From Rivularia sp. MS3 (lineage in GTDB: Bacteria > Cyanobacteriota > Cyanobacteriia > Cyanobacteriales > Nostocaceae), in the NCBI GenBank assembly GCA_019192545.1, contig JAHCMI010000025.1:35283-99282 (forward strand): DNA of 64,000 nt. The letters are read 5' to 3'. Shown in pieces: positions 16,521 through 25,568 of this stretch; position 1 is the stretch's first letter; each line of letters opens with the position of its first letter. The position numbers and the translations under genes were made by a program. The notes beneath the pieces are model-generated. The model did not search any database, was not told where the DNA came from, and saw nothing but the letters and a program-made list of their open reading frames with translations.

Positions 16521-18512
16521 TTAGGCAAACATCCGCTCAATCATATCGTGATAGCGTTCCATCACAACGTGTCGTCGGATTTTAAGAGTGCGTGTCATCA
16601 TGCCATTTTCCATAGAAAACGGTTCCAGAATCAGTAAAAATGGTCCGATACGGTCATCCAGTCGATATCCCGGACGATTCCGCACTTCCCGAGTCAACTC
16701 TTGCCGAAACAAATCCTGGATCATTTTACTCTCAAGGTTGATTTTTTGGCTGGTGGATGACGTAACATTGTCTTCTTTAACACATAATTCCACATTTTGC
16801 CCTTCTGCCCATTTTTCTAATGCTTCTACATTAGGAACGATGAAAGCACCAAGACTTTTTTTATCTTGTCCTACCAGCATGATTTGGTCGATATATGGGG
16901 ACCTCAAGCAAGCGTCTTCGATGGGAAGCGGCTCAATGTTTTCTCCGTTGGTTAATACGATAGTGTCTTTTGCTCGTCCGGTTAAAACTATATCTTGACG
17001 GGGTGTTACCCAACCCAAATCGCCGCTATCAAACCAGCCTTCGCTATCAATTGCTTTTTCGGTTGCTTCGGGGTTTTTATAGTAACCCTGCATGATTTGC
17101 GGTCCTTTGAGCAATACCAAACCCTTTTCTGTGGGCGCTAATTCTTTACGAGTTTCCAAATCGACAATTTTGACTTCCGTGCCCGGTATCCCCAATCCCG
17201 AAGAACCTCGCAAATTACTCCAGTGACGGCGGGCATGAGTAACCGGAGAAGTTTCCGTTAAGCCGTAACCGACCAAGATTTCTATACCAATAATCTCGTA
17301 GAAATCATCTATATGCTTGGCTAAGGCACCACCACCACAAATAAACTGTTTGATTCTTCCTCCCGTCGCTTCCCTTACCTTGCTGTAAACAATTTTTCCA
17401 GCTAAGGCATGTAGGGGTGAAAGGGCTTTTTCTTGAACGCTAGCCGCAATTCGTTCTCCCGTGGAGGGATTAACATTTTCCAAATCGAGGCTTTGAGCAA
17501 TTCGTCGTGCTTGAATATACTTGCTACTAATAGCTAAAAACCGATTAACTAAATTTTGCTTGGAAGGTGGCTGCTCGCGAAACTGTTTTTGTACTCCTTC
17601 GTAAACTGATTCTAAGATACGCGGTACCGCAATCATGTAGTGGGGTTTGTACTTTTTCAAATCATTTTTGATCGAGCGTAAATTTGTATAAACTTGGGTA
17701 CAGCCTTGAGAAAGCAGAAAATACTCGCCGGTGCGTTCTAGTACGTGCCAGGTAGGCAGAATACTCAAAACAACATCTCCCGGTTCCGGTTGAACTATTG
17801 AGCGTAAATTTCTGATTTGATGCAGTAAATTTTCATGACTTAACATTACTCCCTTGGGTCTACCCGAAGTTCCAGAGGTATAAAGTAAAGTTGCTAAAGA
17901 ATCGCGGCTTCGCTTAACTGGTTCCAAATTATGTTTTGCACCAATCTCCATTAACTGCCCGAAATTAAACACTTTAATTACTTCTTCACTTGGTGCTGAT
18001 TCTTCGGTTAACAAAACGACTAATTGAATTGGTAAATCATCCAAACGAGGGCGTAATTTCTCAAAAGTTGCTAAATCTTGCACTACCAATAGCCTACTAT
18101 CGCTATTAGCCAGAATATACGCCAACTCATCGACATCAGCTTGAGAACTACGTACTGCATTTACAGCCCCAGCAGTCATAATACCTTGGTCGGCAATAAA
18201 CCAGCGAGGACTATTATCGGCAATTAGCGAAATCCGTGAAATCCCAGCTTCTGGCTTGACTCCCAAAGCCTGTAAACCAGCAGCAAACTGTTGAATTTTA
18301 TTGAAAAGTTCTCTATAAGTAAATATTTCCTGCTTAGGTTTAGCATGGGGATTATGCAGGGCAGTTATATCGCCGAATTGACTGGCTGCGATTGACCAAA
18401 TTTCAGGTAAACACTCCACACTTGAGTAATCCACCACGCTTTTTAAATTTAAGCTATCTTTTTCAGAAAGCTTAGGAAATAGATTTTTTGTACTCTTAGT
18501 TTTAGAAATCAT
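16521..18512 (-). CDS. aas: Acyl-ACP/long-chain acyl-CoA synthetase (AMP-forming)
   Basis: The 663-residue enzyme belongs to the ANL adenylate-forming family. The P-loop motif YTSGTSGRPKG lies at residues 211-221; GYGLTETSPV and the hinge region with DSGDLGW and LTGRAKDTIVLTNGENI follow in the right order. In cyanobacteria this lineage recycles free fatty acids onto acyl carrier protein and is called Aas; strict CoA use cannot be excluded. Length and organisation are normal. The product is soluble or peripherally membrane-bound. The YlqD gene follows closely. The ATG at 18512 gives the usual N terminus. Confidence 0.9.
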   Translation of the reverse strand: MISKTKSTKNLFPKLSEKDSLNLKSVVDYSSVECLPEIWSIAASQFGDITALHNPHAKPKQEIFTYRELFNKIQQFAAGLQALGVKPEAGISRISLIADNSPRWFIADQGIMTAGAVNAVRSSQADVDELAYILANSDSRLLVVQDLATFEKLRPRLDDLPIQLVVLLTEESAPSEEVIKVFNFGQLMEIGAKHNLEPVKRSRDSLATLLYTSGTSGRPKGVMLSHENLLHQIRNLRSIVQPEPGDVVLSILPTWHVLERTGEYFLLSQGCTQVYTNLRSIKNDLKKYKPHYMIAVPRILESVYEGVQKQFREQPPSKQNLVNRFLAISSKYIQARRIAQSLDLENVNPSTGERIAASVQEKALSPLHALAGKIVYSKVREATGGRIKQFICGGGALAKHIDDFYEIIGIEILVGYGLTETSPVTHARRHWSNLRGSSGLGIPGTEVKIVDLETRKELAPTEKGLVLLKGPQIMQGYYKNPEATEKAIDSEGWFDSGDLGWVTPRQDIVLTGRAKDTIVLTNGENIEPLPIEDACLRSPYIDQIMLVGQDKKSLGAFIVPNVEALEKWAEGQNVELCVKEDNVTSSTSQKINLESKMIQDLFRQELTREVRNRPGYRLDDRIGPFLLILEPFSMENGMMTRTLKIRRHVVMERYHDMIERMFA

Positions 18513-19028
18513 ATGCTGGCTTTATAGTCAATAATATGTATATGAAAGTATATTGCTTCATTTGGTACAAATAGACAACTATTACAGATACAAATGCTTC
18601 TATCCTAAGTCAGATTATTTTAGTAAATTAATGTTAAAATATATCTAGAAAAATTTATTTTTATAAACCTAGTTGCATCAAATATATTTATAGATACAGC
18701 AGGCAGATGACATCGAGATTCGCGAAACAAGCAAGCTGCAATAAAGATAATAAAGTCTCTTCAATACAGCATTTTAAATGAAAAACAATTATTAAGCGGT
18801 GCTTGAGGCAATAATTACCAATTTTTATTATTGAATAAATTTTAGCAAAATAAAAATTTTATTATTGCAATTTCTTTACGATATATGGTTCTCAAATGTC
18901 AAATCTTATATAAAAATTAAAATTTAGCTATATAAGCCAGAAGAAATTTAAAAGCCAGTACTGATTCAATTCTAAAGATTTTGTTCCACAATAGAATATA
19001 AACTTTTTCAGAAAATGGAGAGTTCAAG
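18513..19028. other. AT-rich intergenic region without genes
   Basis: These 516 bp separate the aas start (minus) from a small plus-strand gene. They are very AT-rich. No RNA gene, long palindrome or open frame with a ribosome site was found, so they are probably regulatory sequence for two divergent units. Confidence 0.5.
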
Positions 19029-19175
19029 ATGAGTATAGCTGATGGTTTTTTATTAACTCTTGTCAGTACTGTTATCTGCATCGTGTTTCCCAAAATCATA
19101 TCTTCCGTTTTCGCAGTTAAAAGCAAGTCAAACACCCAGGCTGTAGCTACGATTCCTGTAAAACAGGCAGACTAA
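19029..19175 (+). CDS. 48-residue single-span membrane protein
   Basis: A 48-codon frame starts at the ATG at 19029, preceded by GGAGAG with ideal spacing (about 8 nt). It begins MSIADGFLLTLVSTVICIVF, one hydrophobic membrane span, followed by a Lys-containing polar tail (KSKSNTQA) and ends KQAD. A strong terminator hairpin lies 64 bp after the stop, so this looks like a complete monocistronic unit. The shape resembles small thylakoid subunits, but the sequence does not match any that I recognise (PsbX, PsbM, PetM, PetN and PsaX were considered). The opposite strand has a longer open frame without a comparable ribosome site. Confidence 0.55.
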   Translation: MSIADGFLLTLVSTVICIVFPKIISSVFAVKSKSNTQAVATIPVKQAD

Positions 19176-19238
19176 AATTATTCAAGTATTTTTTCAGCAA
19201 GACTGTACATATTCACTTCAGGAGCATACTTAATTACT

Positions 19239-19262
19239 AACCTCGTGAATAGAGGTTTTATT
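19239..19262 (+). terminator. Rho-independent terminator after the 48-residue gene
   Basis: AACCTC and GAGGTT form a 6-bp stem around GTGAATA, followed directly by TTATT. It lies 64 bp beyond the stop codon of the small membrane-protein gene, on the same strand. Confidence 0.65.
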
Positions 19263-19291
19263 GCATTTTAGAACAATGCACAAGACTTAAT

Positions 19292-19320
19292 AAACCCGGT
19301 TTTTCCTAAAAACCGGGTTT
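19292..19320. repeat. 13-bp-arm hairpin, dispersed repeat
   Basis: AAACCCGGTTTTT and AAAAACCGGGTTT are perfect complements separated by CCT. The same sequence family occurs at 10708-10774. Without a following T run it is better seen as a dispersed repeat than as a terminator. Confidence 0.6.
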
Positions 19321-19430
19321 CTCAACGTTATAAACTATAAATTGCGATTCATCAGTAAAATAAGCTCAAAATAGTTAATCAAAAACAGATTAACCTTTAA
19401 CCTCTAACCTTTAACCTATAACCTAAAATA

Positions 19431-20822
19431 ATGGTAACAGCAGCAGTAAATCCTTTTCTTGAAGGTAATTATGCTCCGGTGCGTGAAGAAATCACCGCTG
19501 ATAATTTAAAAATAATTGGAGAATTGCCCCCCGATTTATCGGGGATGTTTGTCAGAAATGGCCCTAATCCTCAATGGCAACCCAAAGGGCAGTATCACTG
19601 GTTTGATGGCGACGGGATGCTGCACGGTGTCAGAATTTCTAACGGTAAAGCCAGTTATCGCAACCGTTACGTGCGAACAAAAGGATGGCAAATTGAACAT
19701 CAAGAAGGTAAAGCCATTTGGAGTGGTTTGTTAGAGCCTCCGCAGATGGATAATCCCCACGGAGCGTATAAAAACGTTGCTAATACAGCCCTTGTTTGGC
19801 ACGCAGGAAAATTTTTAGCGCTTTGGGAAGGAGGTGCCCCTCATTCTATAAAGCTTCCAGAATTAGATACTTTTGGCGAATATAATTACAACGGTAAATT
19901 GCAATCTGCCTTTACCGCACATCCTAAAGTAGATGCATTAACCGGTGAAATGATGTTTTTCGGTTATTCATTCGCTCCGCCATTCTTGCATTACAGTATA
20001 GTTTCAGCAGAAGGCGAACTTTTGAAAACCGTACCCATCGAATTGCCGATGGGGGTAATGATGCACGATTTTGCTATTACGTCAAACTATACGATATTCA
20101 TGGATTTGCCATTGACATTCAATCCCATACGAATGCAAAAAGGCGAACCCGCTATGATGTTTGAGAAAGATAGAGCCAGTCGTTTTGGAATAGTTCCCCG
20201 TCATGGCGATAATAGTAATATCCGGTGGTTTGAAGCTCCTGCTTGTTTCGTATGGCATACTTTGAATGCTTACGAAGAAGGAGATGAAGTAGTACTTGTT
20301 GCTTGTCGGATGAATTCGACAAATGTTCTTGCAACTAATAGCGAGCAGCGCGATGCACAAGGAGATATTCCATTGCTTCATAGTTGGCGATTTAATATGA
20401 AAGACGGTAGCGTGCGCGAAGAAAGACTAGATGATGCACCAACAGAATTTCCCCGCGTTAACGACAGCTTTTTAGGGCAACCAACCCGCTACGGTTACGC
20501 TGGAAAAATGGGACAAGGTTCGATGCCTAGTTTTGAAGGTGTAATTAAATATGATTTGCATAGCGGTAAATCCCAAACTCATGAATTTGGCAAAGGGCGT
20601 TATGGTGGCGAAGCAGTATTTGCACCTCGCGGCAGCAAAGAAGATGAAGGTTGGGTAATTACTTTCGTGTATGACTCTAACGAGGATACATCTGAATTAG
20701 TAATTGTAGACGCTCAAGATATGACATCCCAACCAGTAGCGCGGGTATTAATCCCGCAGCGAGTGCCCTATGGTTTCCACGGTGACTGGGTGAGCGAAGA
20801 GAAATTGCAGAACTTGCAGTGA
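19431..20822 (+). CDS. Carotenoid/apocarotenoid cleavage oxygenase
   Basis: The 463-residue protein belongs to the carotenoid cleavage dioxygenase family. The four His ligands of the non-haem iron are in the expected places: H164 (FTAHPK), H212 (MMHDFAIT), H276 (VWHTLNA) and H450 (YGFHGDW). The N-terminal signature FVRNGPNPQ is also present. These enzymes cut carotenoids or apocarotenoids into aldehydes such as retinal; exact substrate and cleavage position cannot be read from sequence. It is a single-gene unit with a heptamer repeat (ACCTTTA) just before the start. No signal peptide; the family associates with membranes through a hydrophobic patch. Confidence 0.93.
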   Translation: MVTAAVNPFLEGNYAPVREEITADNLKIIGELPPDLSGMFVRNGPNPQWQPKGQYHWFDGDGMLHGVRISNGKASYRNRYVRTKGWQIEHQEGKAIWSGLLEPPQMDNPHGAYKNVANTALVWHAGKFLALWEGGAPHSIKLPELDTFGEYNYNGKLQSAFTAHPKVDALTGEMMFFGYSFAPPFLHYSIVSAEGELLKTVPIELPMGVMMHDFAITSNYTIFMDLPLTFNPIRMQKGEPAMMFEKDRASRFGIVPRHGDNSNIRWFEAPACFVWHTLNAYEEGDEVVLVACRMNSTNVLATNSEQRDAQGDIPLLHSWRFNMKDGSVREERLDDAPTEFPRVNDSFLGQPTRYGYAGKMGQGSMPSFEGVIKYDLHSGKSQTHEFGKGRYGGEAVFAPRGSKEDEGWVITFVYDSNEDTSELVIVDAQDMTSQPVARVLIPQRVPYGFHGDWVSEEKLQNLQ

Positions 20823-20832
20823 TATTTAACGG

Positions 20833-21205
20833 CTAGTGGTTTGTCCTATTAATAATGACGGGTAAGGGCAGGGAGGGGGAGAGTGGGAGAGTGGGGGAAT
20901 GGGGGAAGAAAATAATCAAACCCTCTTTTATAAACCCGTCAGAATTAATGAAATGGAGTATTAGTGGTCTGTCCCATAAAAGATGGTAGGTTTATTCACA
21001 CACCCGCCTAGGGTTGAAAACCCCAGTCTAAGCCGGTTAATTCGTATGAATACGACTAAGTAAATACCTGTTAAAACAAATAGGACAAACCATTAATAAT
21101 TAATTTCATTAGTTTTAACGGGTAAAACAAAAAGACTGAAAAAATTCTCCCCCACTCCCCCACTCCTTACCCTCACCCATCAAAATAAATGAAATGAACT
21201 ACTAC
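20833..21205. repeat. Cluster of dispersed GA-rich repeat copies
   Basis: The segment 20833-20913 is nearly identical to 11990-12071: CTAGTGGTTTGTCCTATTAA, then GACGGGTAAGGGCAGGG and GGGGGAG units. A diverged copy in the same orientation starts near 20962 (TTAGTGGTCTGTCCCAT), and an inverted copy (GGACAAACCATTAATAATTA to CCCACTCCCCCACTC) spans about 21091-21170. A TAGGGTTGAAAACCCC hairpin near 21010 recalls that at 4398. No gene is present. Confidence 0.7.
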
Positions 21206-21388
21206 TTTGTTACATAAGTTTATAGGTTGAACTTAGATTTATTGAAAAGATTAGATGATAAGTTTTACTCGCGACAATTCGGATAAATAAAATATATTTT
21301 TTGTCGTGCAGTGCTTTATTCATATAATTAACTGCTTATTTTCTTTGAATTTGCTGTATTTATTTTGGAATTAATGGAGAATCGAATT

Positions 21389-22438
21389 ATGACAGTTAAT
21401 TTTGTACCGGGACAAAATTCTATTGGAAATTTAGCACGAACGTTAACTGTTGCAGATTTTAACGGTGATGGAAATTCTGATATTGCTATAGTAAACGAGT
21501 CTTCTGATAACGTCTTAGTGTTATTAGGAGATGATAATAATTTTGCTGCTCCACAAAGTTTTGCTGTCGGAAATTCACCACGTTCGGTAACGGTAGGAGA
21601 CTTCAATGGTGATGACAAACTCGATCTGATTACAGCTAATTCTTTATCTAGCGATGTGTCAGTGCTGTTAGGAGATGGTAATGGTAATTTTGAACCAGCG
21701 CTGAATTTTGCTGTTGGCAATAATCCAGACTCGTTAATCGTAGGAGATTTTAACGGTGATGGAAATTCTGATATAGCTGCAATCAACTTAACTTCTAGTG
21801 ATGTTTCAGTATTACTAAATAGCCCTTCACCAAATAATCCTCCCATTGCGAATGACGACGAATTTACAACTTTAGAAAACGAAGCTTTTCAAGGAGGTAA
21901 GGTTTTTGTTAATAATGGTAGAGGCGTTGATAGCGACCCCGATAACGATACTTTGACAGTGATTGAAGTGAACGGTGAAGCGAATATAGGTAATCAAATC
22001 ACTCTTGAATCCGGTGCGTTACTTACGCTTAACTCTAATGGTATTTTTGATTACAACCCCAACGAACAATTTGATTTCCTTAACGACGGGGAAACCACAA
22101 CCGATAGTTTTGAATATACTATCTCCGATGGTAAGGGTGGTACCGATAAAGGTATTGTAACTTTTACTATTGTGGGTACTCAAGAACAACCTGTAAGTCA
22201 AATTGAGGGTATAATTAGCGACGAAATTCTTAGCGATCGCGGTAATGCGATAGATAATAGCAGCAGTCTATCTGATTTGACTATTACTGGTTCTATAGAC
22301 GATTTAACCGCTCAAGTTACAGATATTGTTGGTGATAATTTAAACAATCTGGATTTTCTTAGATTTAACGATGGTTTACTTACGATAGATACTTCTTTAC
22401 TCGCTTCAGAAATTTTAAATCCGGCGAATTTTACCTGA
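21389..22438 (+). CDS. FG-GAP/VCBS repeat and cadherin-like surface protein
   Basis: I choose the ATG at 21389, which has AATGGAGA upstream at good spacing, over a TTG at 21365. The product has about 349 residues. Three FG-GAP/VCBS repeats come first (VADFNGDGNSDIAI, VGDFNGDDKLDLIT, VGDFNGDGNSDIAA), each with an Asp-rich Ca2+-binding loop. A cadherin/VCBS-like domain follows (PPIANDDEFTTLENEA to YTISDGKGG). The C terminus (LDFLRFNDGLLTID) resembles that of RTX proteins and of the downstream gene. No signal peptide is seen, so type I secretion is inferred. Likely role: cell-surface or matrix protein. Confidence 0.85.
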   Translation: MTVNFVPGQNSIGNLARTLTVADFNGDGNSDIAIVNESSDNVLVLLGDDNNFAAPQSFAVGNSPRSVTVGDFNGDDKLDLITANSLSSDVSVLLGDGNGNFEPALNFAVGNNPDSLIVGDFNGDGNSDIAAINLTSSDVSVLLNSPSPNNPPIANDDEFTTLENEAFQGGKVFVNNGRGVDSDPDNDTLTVIEVNGEANIGNQITLESGALLTLNSNGIFDYNPNEQFDFLNDGETTTDSFEYTISDGKGGTDKGIVTFTIVGTQEQPVSQIEGIISDEILSDRGNAIDNSSSLSDLTITGSIDDLTAQVTDIVGDNLNNLDFLRFNDGLLTIDTSLLASEILNPANFT

Positions 22439-22457
22439 AAATCTGACTCAAATATAT

Positions 22458-22569
22458 GACTTACGCACAAGAGCCGGAAATTACTTCCGAGCCGCACACA
22501 AAAGTGAACGCGCTCATGCTTGGCTACATTACTTTCTGTGGCAATGACCAAGTATGGTTTGCGTAAGTC
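22458..22569. mobile_element. 112-bp MITE-like element with GACTTACGCA ends
   Basis: GACTTACGCA at 22458-22467 faces its exact complement TGCGTAAGTC at 22560-22569. The interior has no coding potential. Such ends are typical of non-autonomous relatives of cyanobacterial insertion sequences. It sits 20 bp after the stop of the FG-GAP gene. No clear target duplication is seen. Confidence 0.6.
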
Positions 22570-23082
22570 TTATTTACATAAAAATTTATTTGTATAAAAT
22601 TGATTCGCTATTCAAATTTTAGTAAAGATATTGCTAAAAATATAACTATGCTATTTTCTAATATAGCTTTATTTTTAAATTAACAATCTACCTATACTGG
22701 CTAAGCTTTGACCGTTTTATATAATAAATATGTGTTTTTTATTTCACAAAAATAGTCAGCAATTGACGCATTAATTAATACTTTTAGATAATGAAATAAG
22801 TTTTATTTTTATACATTATATTTTTAGATAAAAATATAATCACATAATATCCGTATAAATCAATTTTTTGATAAATTCTAGATGTAGAATAACTGTTGAA
22901 TAAGCGCGTAATGAATGTAGACTATCGCGCTTAATCTTTGAGTAATATTTAAGACTATATCTGTCGATTTTGTAGAGATAGCCATAGCTTAATACGAGAG
23001 TATTTGAAGCTAAAAACATGGGTAATTATCGGCAATTAGATAAGTCTAAAAAATATTTTTATAACATCAAAAGGGAACAGTT
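22570..23082. other. AT-rich intergenic region before the ELWxxDGT gene
   Basis: These 513 bp are highly AT-rich and hold no supportable gene. The end carries AAGGGAACAG before the ATG at 23083, a good ribosome site. The rest is probably a long promoter or untranslated leader. Confidence 0.5.
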
Positions 23083-25227
23083 ATGACTAGCAATCAAAAA
23101 TTCAACCCAGAATTAGTTAAAGATATTAATCCAGGTAACGCTGATTCCTTCCCTATAGAACTTACTGTTTTTGATGGAAAACTGTTTTTTCAAGCTAATA
23201 ATGGTATCGACGGAGGGGAACTATGGGTAAGTGATGGTACCGAAAATGGTACTCAATTGCTAAAAGATATTAACCCTGGCCCTAACGAGTCTAACCCGTT
23301 AAATTTTATAGCCTCGAAAAATTTGCTATTTTTCCGAGCTTCAGATAGTAACGGGGGCGCTCAAATATGGGTGAGTAATGGTACAGAAGATGGTACTCGA
23401 TTAGTTAAGAATATTAACCCTAACCTACAATCTTTCTCCCTCAACAATTTCACTATCTTCAACGAAAAGTTATATTTTACTGCTATCACCCCAGAAAATG
23501 GAAATGAGTTGTGGGTAAGCGATGGTACGGAAGATGGTACTAAATTATTGAAAGATATTAATCCGGGTAGTGAGGATTCTAATCCCGGAGATTTGACTAT
23601 CTTCGATAAAAAACTGTTTTTTCGAGCTACGGATGCTAGCAATGGAAGTGAACCTTGGGTGAGTGATGGTACGGAAGATGGTACTAAATTGTTGAAAGAT
23701 ATTAATCCACTTAGCAGTAATTCTTCCCCTAGAAATTTTATCGAGCTTAACGGCAAACTGTATTTTGGTGTCAATAATTCTCAACTATGGGTAACTGACG
23801 GTACGGAGCATGGGACTCAATTAGTTAAAGATGATATTAATCGAAGTCCCCGCACGGCAGATTTTCCCCAAAATATAACCGTTTTTGATAATAAGCTATT
23901 TTTTATTGCCGATGATGGTAGCACCGGACCTGAAATATGGGTAAGCGATGGTACAGAAAATGGTACTCAATTACTAAAAGACATAACCCCAGGATTTGAT
24001 GTAACTTCCCCATCGAATTTGACAGTTTTTAACGACAAGCTGTTTTTTACTGCTTTTACTGGAGGTGAAAGTAGCGAACTTTGGGTGAGTGATGGTACTT
24101 CAGAAGGCACGCAGTTGTTTACAGATATCAACCCAGGTATGAGTAGTTCATCCCCTAGGGATTTAACGGTTGTTGATAATAAATTGTTTTTTACTGCTGA
24201 TAACGGTAGCAATGGAAGAGAGTTGTGGGTAAGTGACGGTACCCAAGAAGGTACTCGATTAGCTGTTGATCTTAATCCTAATGGGGATTCTTTCCCAGAA
24301 AATCTTCAAGTATTTGATGGCAAGCTATTTTTTTCAGCAGATGATGGAACTAATGGAAAGGAACTCTGGAAGCTGGATTTAGATAATACTAATCCAGTCA
24401 ACAAAATCGAAGGCACGCGAGAAGACGACGATATTCAAGGTACTTCCGGCAACGATAAAATTTTCGGTAAAAACGGTAACGACACTATCGAAGGCGGTAG
24501 AGGTAGCGATATTATTCGCGGTAACGCGGGTGATGATGTTTTAGCAGCAGACAGAATTAACCGTTTTGATGATTTCCACGGTGAAAACAGCGAGCTTCGG
24601 GGAGATAACGGTAACGATACTATCTATGGTGGTAGTAAAGATGAATTAATTGGTGGCGGAAACGATAATGATTTATTGTTCGGTAAAGGCGGCAACGATT
24701 TAGTTCGCGGTGCTAGCGGTGACGATATTCTCAACGGCGGTTTGGGTAATGATACTTTACGCGGGCAAAATGGTATTGATGCTGCCGATTATTCCGATTT
24801 AAGCTTCGACGGCGTATTTGGAAATATTGCTGGTTTAGATATAAATCTTTCTCAAAACAGCGCCAAACATTCTTCTAATAACAACGCTCTTAGCTGGGAA
24901 GACACTTTAACCACAATTGAAAACGCTACTGGTACAATTCGCAACGATCGCTTTATCGGCAATCAAGACGATAATGTTTTTGATGGCAAAGGAGAAGTTA
25001 ATCGAAGCGATCGCCAAACTACTTTTACCGATGGAAATGGCGATCGCTATCAAGTAATTGCGGATGTAGTTGAGTACAGCGGTAATCAATCTGATTTTAT
25101 TATTCTGGGTTCTACCGATAACTTTACTGTTCAAGCTTCGGATATCGGTACCGATACTTTAATTGATATCGAATTCCTCAAGTTTGATGATGGTTTAGTT
25201 ACTGTAGAGGATTCTTTATTTGTTTGA
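23083..25227 (+). CDS. ELWxxDGT-repeat and RTX calcium-binding protein
   Basis: The 714-residue product has about eight ELWVSDGT-type repeats over residues 1-440, each followed by (E/Q)xGTxLxKDINPG, a beta-propeller-like arrangement named the ELWxxDGT family. Residues about 455-560 are RTX nonapeptides (GTSGNDKIFGKNGNDTIEGG and others) for Ca2+ binding. The C-terminal part (FTVQASDIGTDTLIDIEF, LKFDDGLVTVEDSLFV) resembles the end of the FG-GAP protein upstream, consistent with a shared type I secretion signal. No signal peptide is present. The stop codon overlaps the first base of an inverted-repeat element. Role: probably an exported surface or matrix protein. Confidence 0.9.
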   Translation: MTSNQKFNPELVKDINPGNADSFPIELTVFDGKLFFQANNGIDGGELWVSDGTENGTQLLKDINPGPNESNPLNFIASKNLLFFRASDSNGGAQIWVSNGTEDGTRLVKNINPNLQSFSLNNFTIFNEKLYFTAITPENGNELWVSDGTEDGTKLLKDINPGSEDSNPGDLTIFDKKLFFRATDASNGSEPWVSDGTEDGTKLLKDINPLSSNSSPRNFIELNGKLYFGVNNSQLWVTDGTEHGTQLVKDDINRSPRTADFPQNITVFDNKLFFIADDGSTGPEIWVSDGTENGTQLLKDITPGFDVTSPSNLTVFNDKLFFTAFTGGESSELWVSDGTSEGTQLFTDINPGMSSSSPRDLTVVDNKLFFTADNGSNGRELWVSDGTQEGTRLAVDLNPNGDSFPENLQVFDGKLFFSADDGTNGKELWKLDLDNTNPVNKIEGTREDDDIQGTSGNDKIFGKNGNDTIEGGRGSDIIRGNAGDDVLAADRINRFDDFHGENSELRGDNGNDTIYGGSKDELIGGGNDNDLLFGKGGNDLVRGASGDDILNGGLGNDTLRGQNGIDAADYSDLSFDGVFGNIAGLDINLSQNSAKHSSNNNALSWEDTLTTIENATGTIRNDRFIGNQDDNVFDGKGEVNRSDRQTTFTDGNGDRYQVIADVVEYSGNQSDFIILGSTDNFTVQASDIGTDTLIDIEFLKFDDGLVTVEDSLFV

Positions 25228-25339
25228 GGACTTAGGCAATTATAAATTATCTTCGCCACCGAAATGCAGTGTAGAGAAGCATTCACTTGCAGGGTGCGGA
25301 TCATCTCTGAGGGGATTAGCTTACCTTTGCCTAAGTCCT
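25227..25339. mobile_element. 113-bp MITE-like element with AGGACTTAGGCAA ends
   Basis: AGGACTTAGGCAA at 25227-25239 and TTGCCTAAGTCCT at 25327-25339 are perfect 13-bp complements. The left end starts on the last base of the stop codon of the ELWxxDGT gene, so insertion may have shaped that gene's end. Size and ends resemble the element at 22458-22569, but the interior differs. The remaining sequence to 25568 holds no gene. Confidence 0.6.
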
Positions 25340-25568
25340 ATGTTAAATTCGGTAAAATACATTCTTATGGTACAAAGAGAACAACAAGCCCGGAGATGTT
25401 CTTCCCCATTAACCGCACCCTTGGGGTGAACACCTTAAGGTGCAGTTAACAGGGCATCCTGCCCGTTTCCGATATAGCTGCCAAACATAAAATATGCTGT
25501 ATCAAACTATAGGCGTAGGGCATCGCTACGTCTGTAGACAATATCAGCCAAGGAATTTTCTTCATTCC

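Noticed and set aside
18917..19135. 72-codon minus-strand frame opposite the small membrane-protein gene
   Set aside because: It lacks a ribosome site, whereas the plus-strand frame has one plus a terminator.
25220..25449. Two overlapping plus-strand open frames after the ELWxxDGT gene
   Set aside because: They run across an inverted-repeat element and have no ribosome site or recognisable product.
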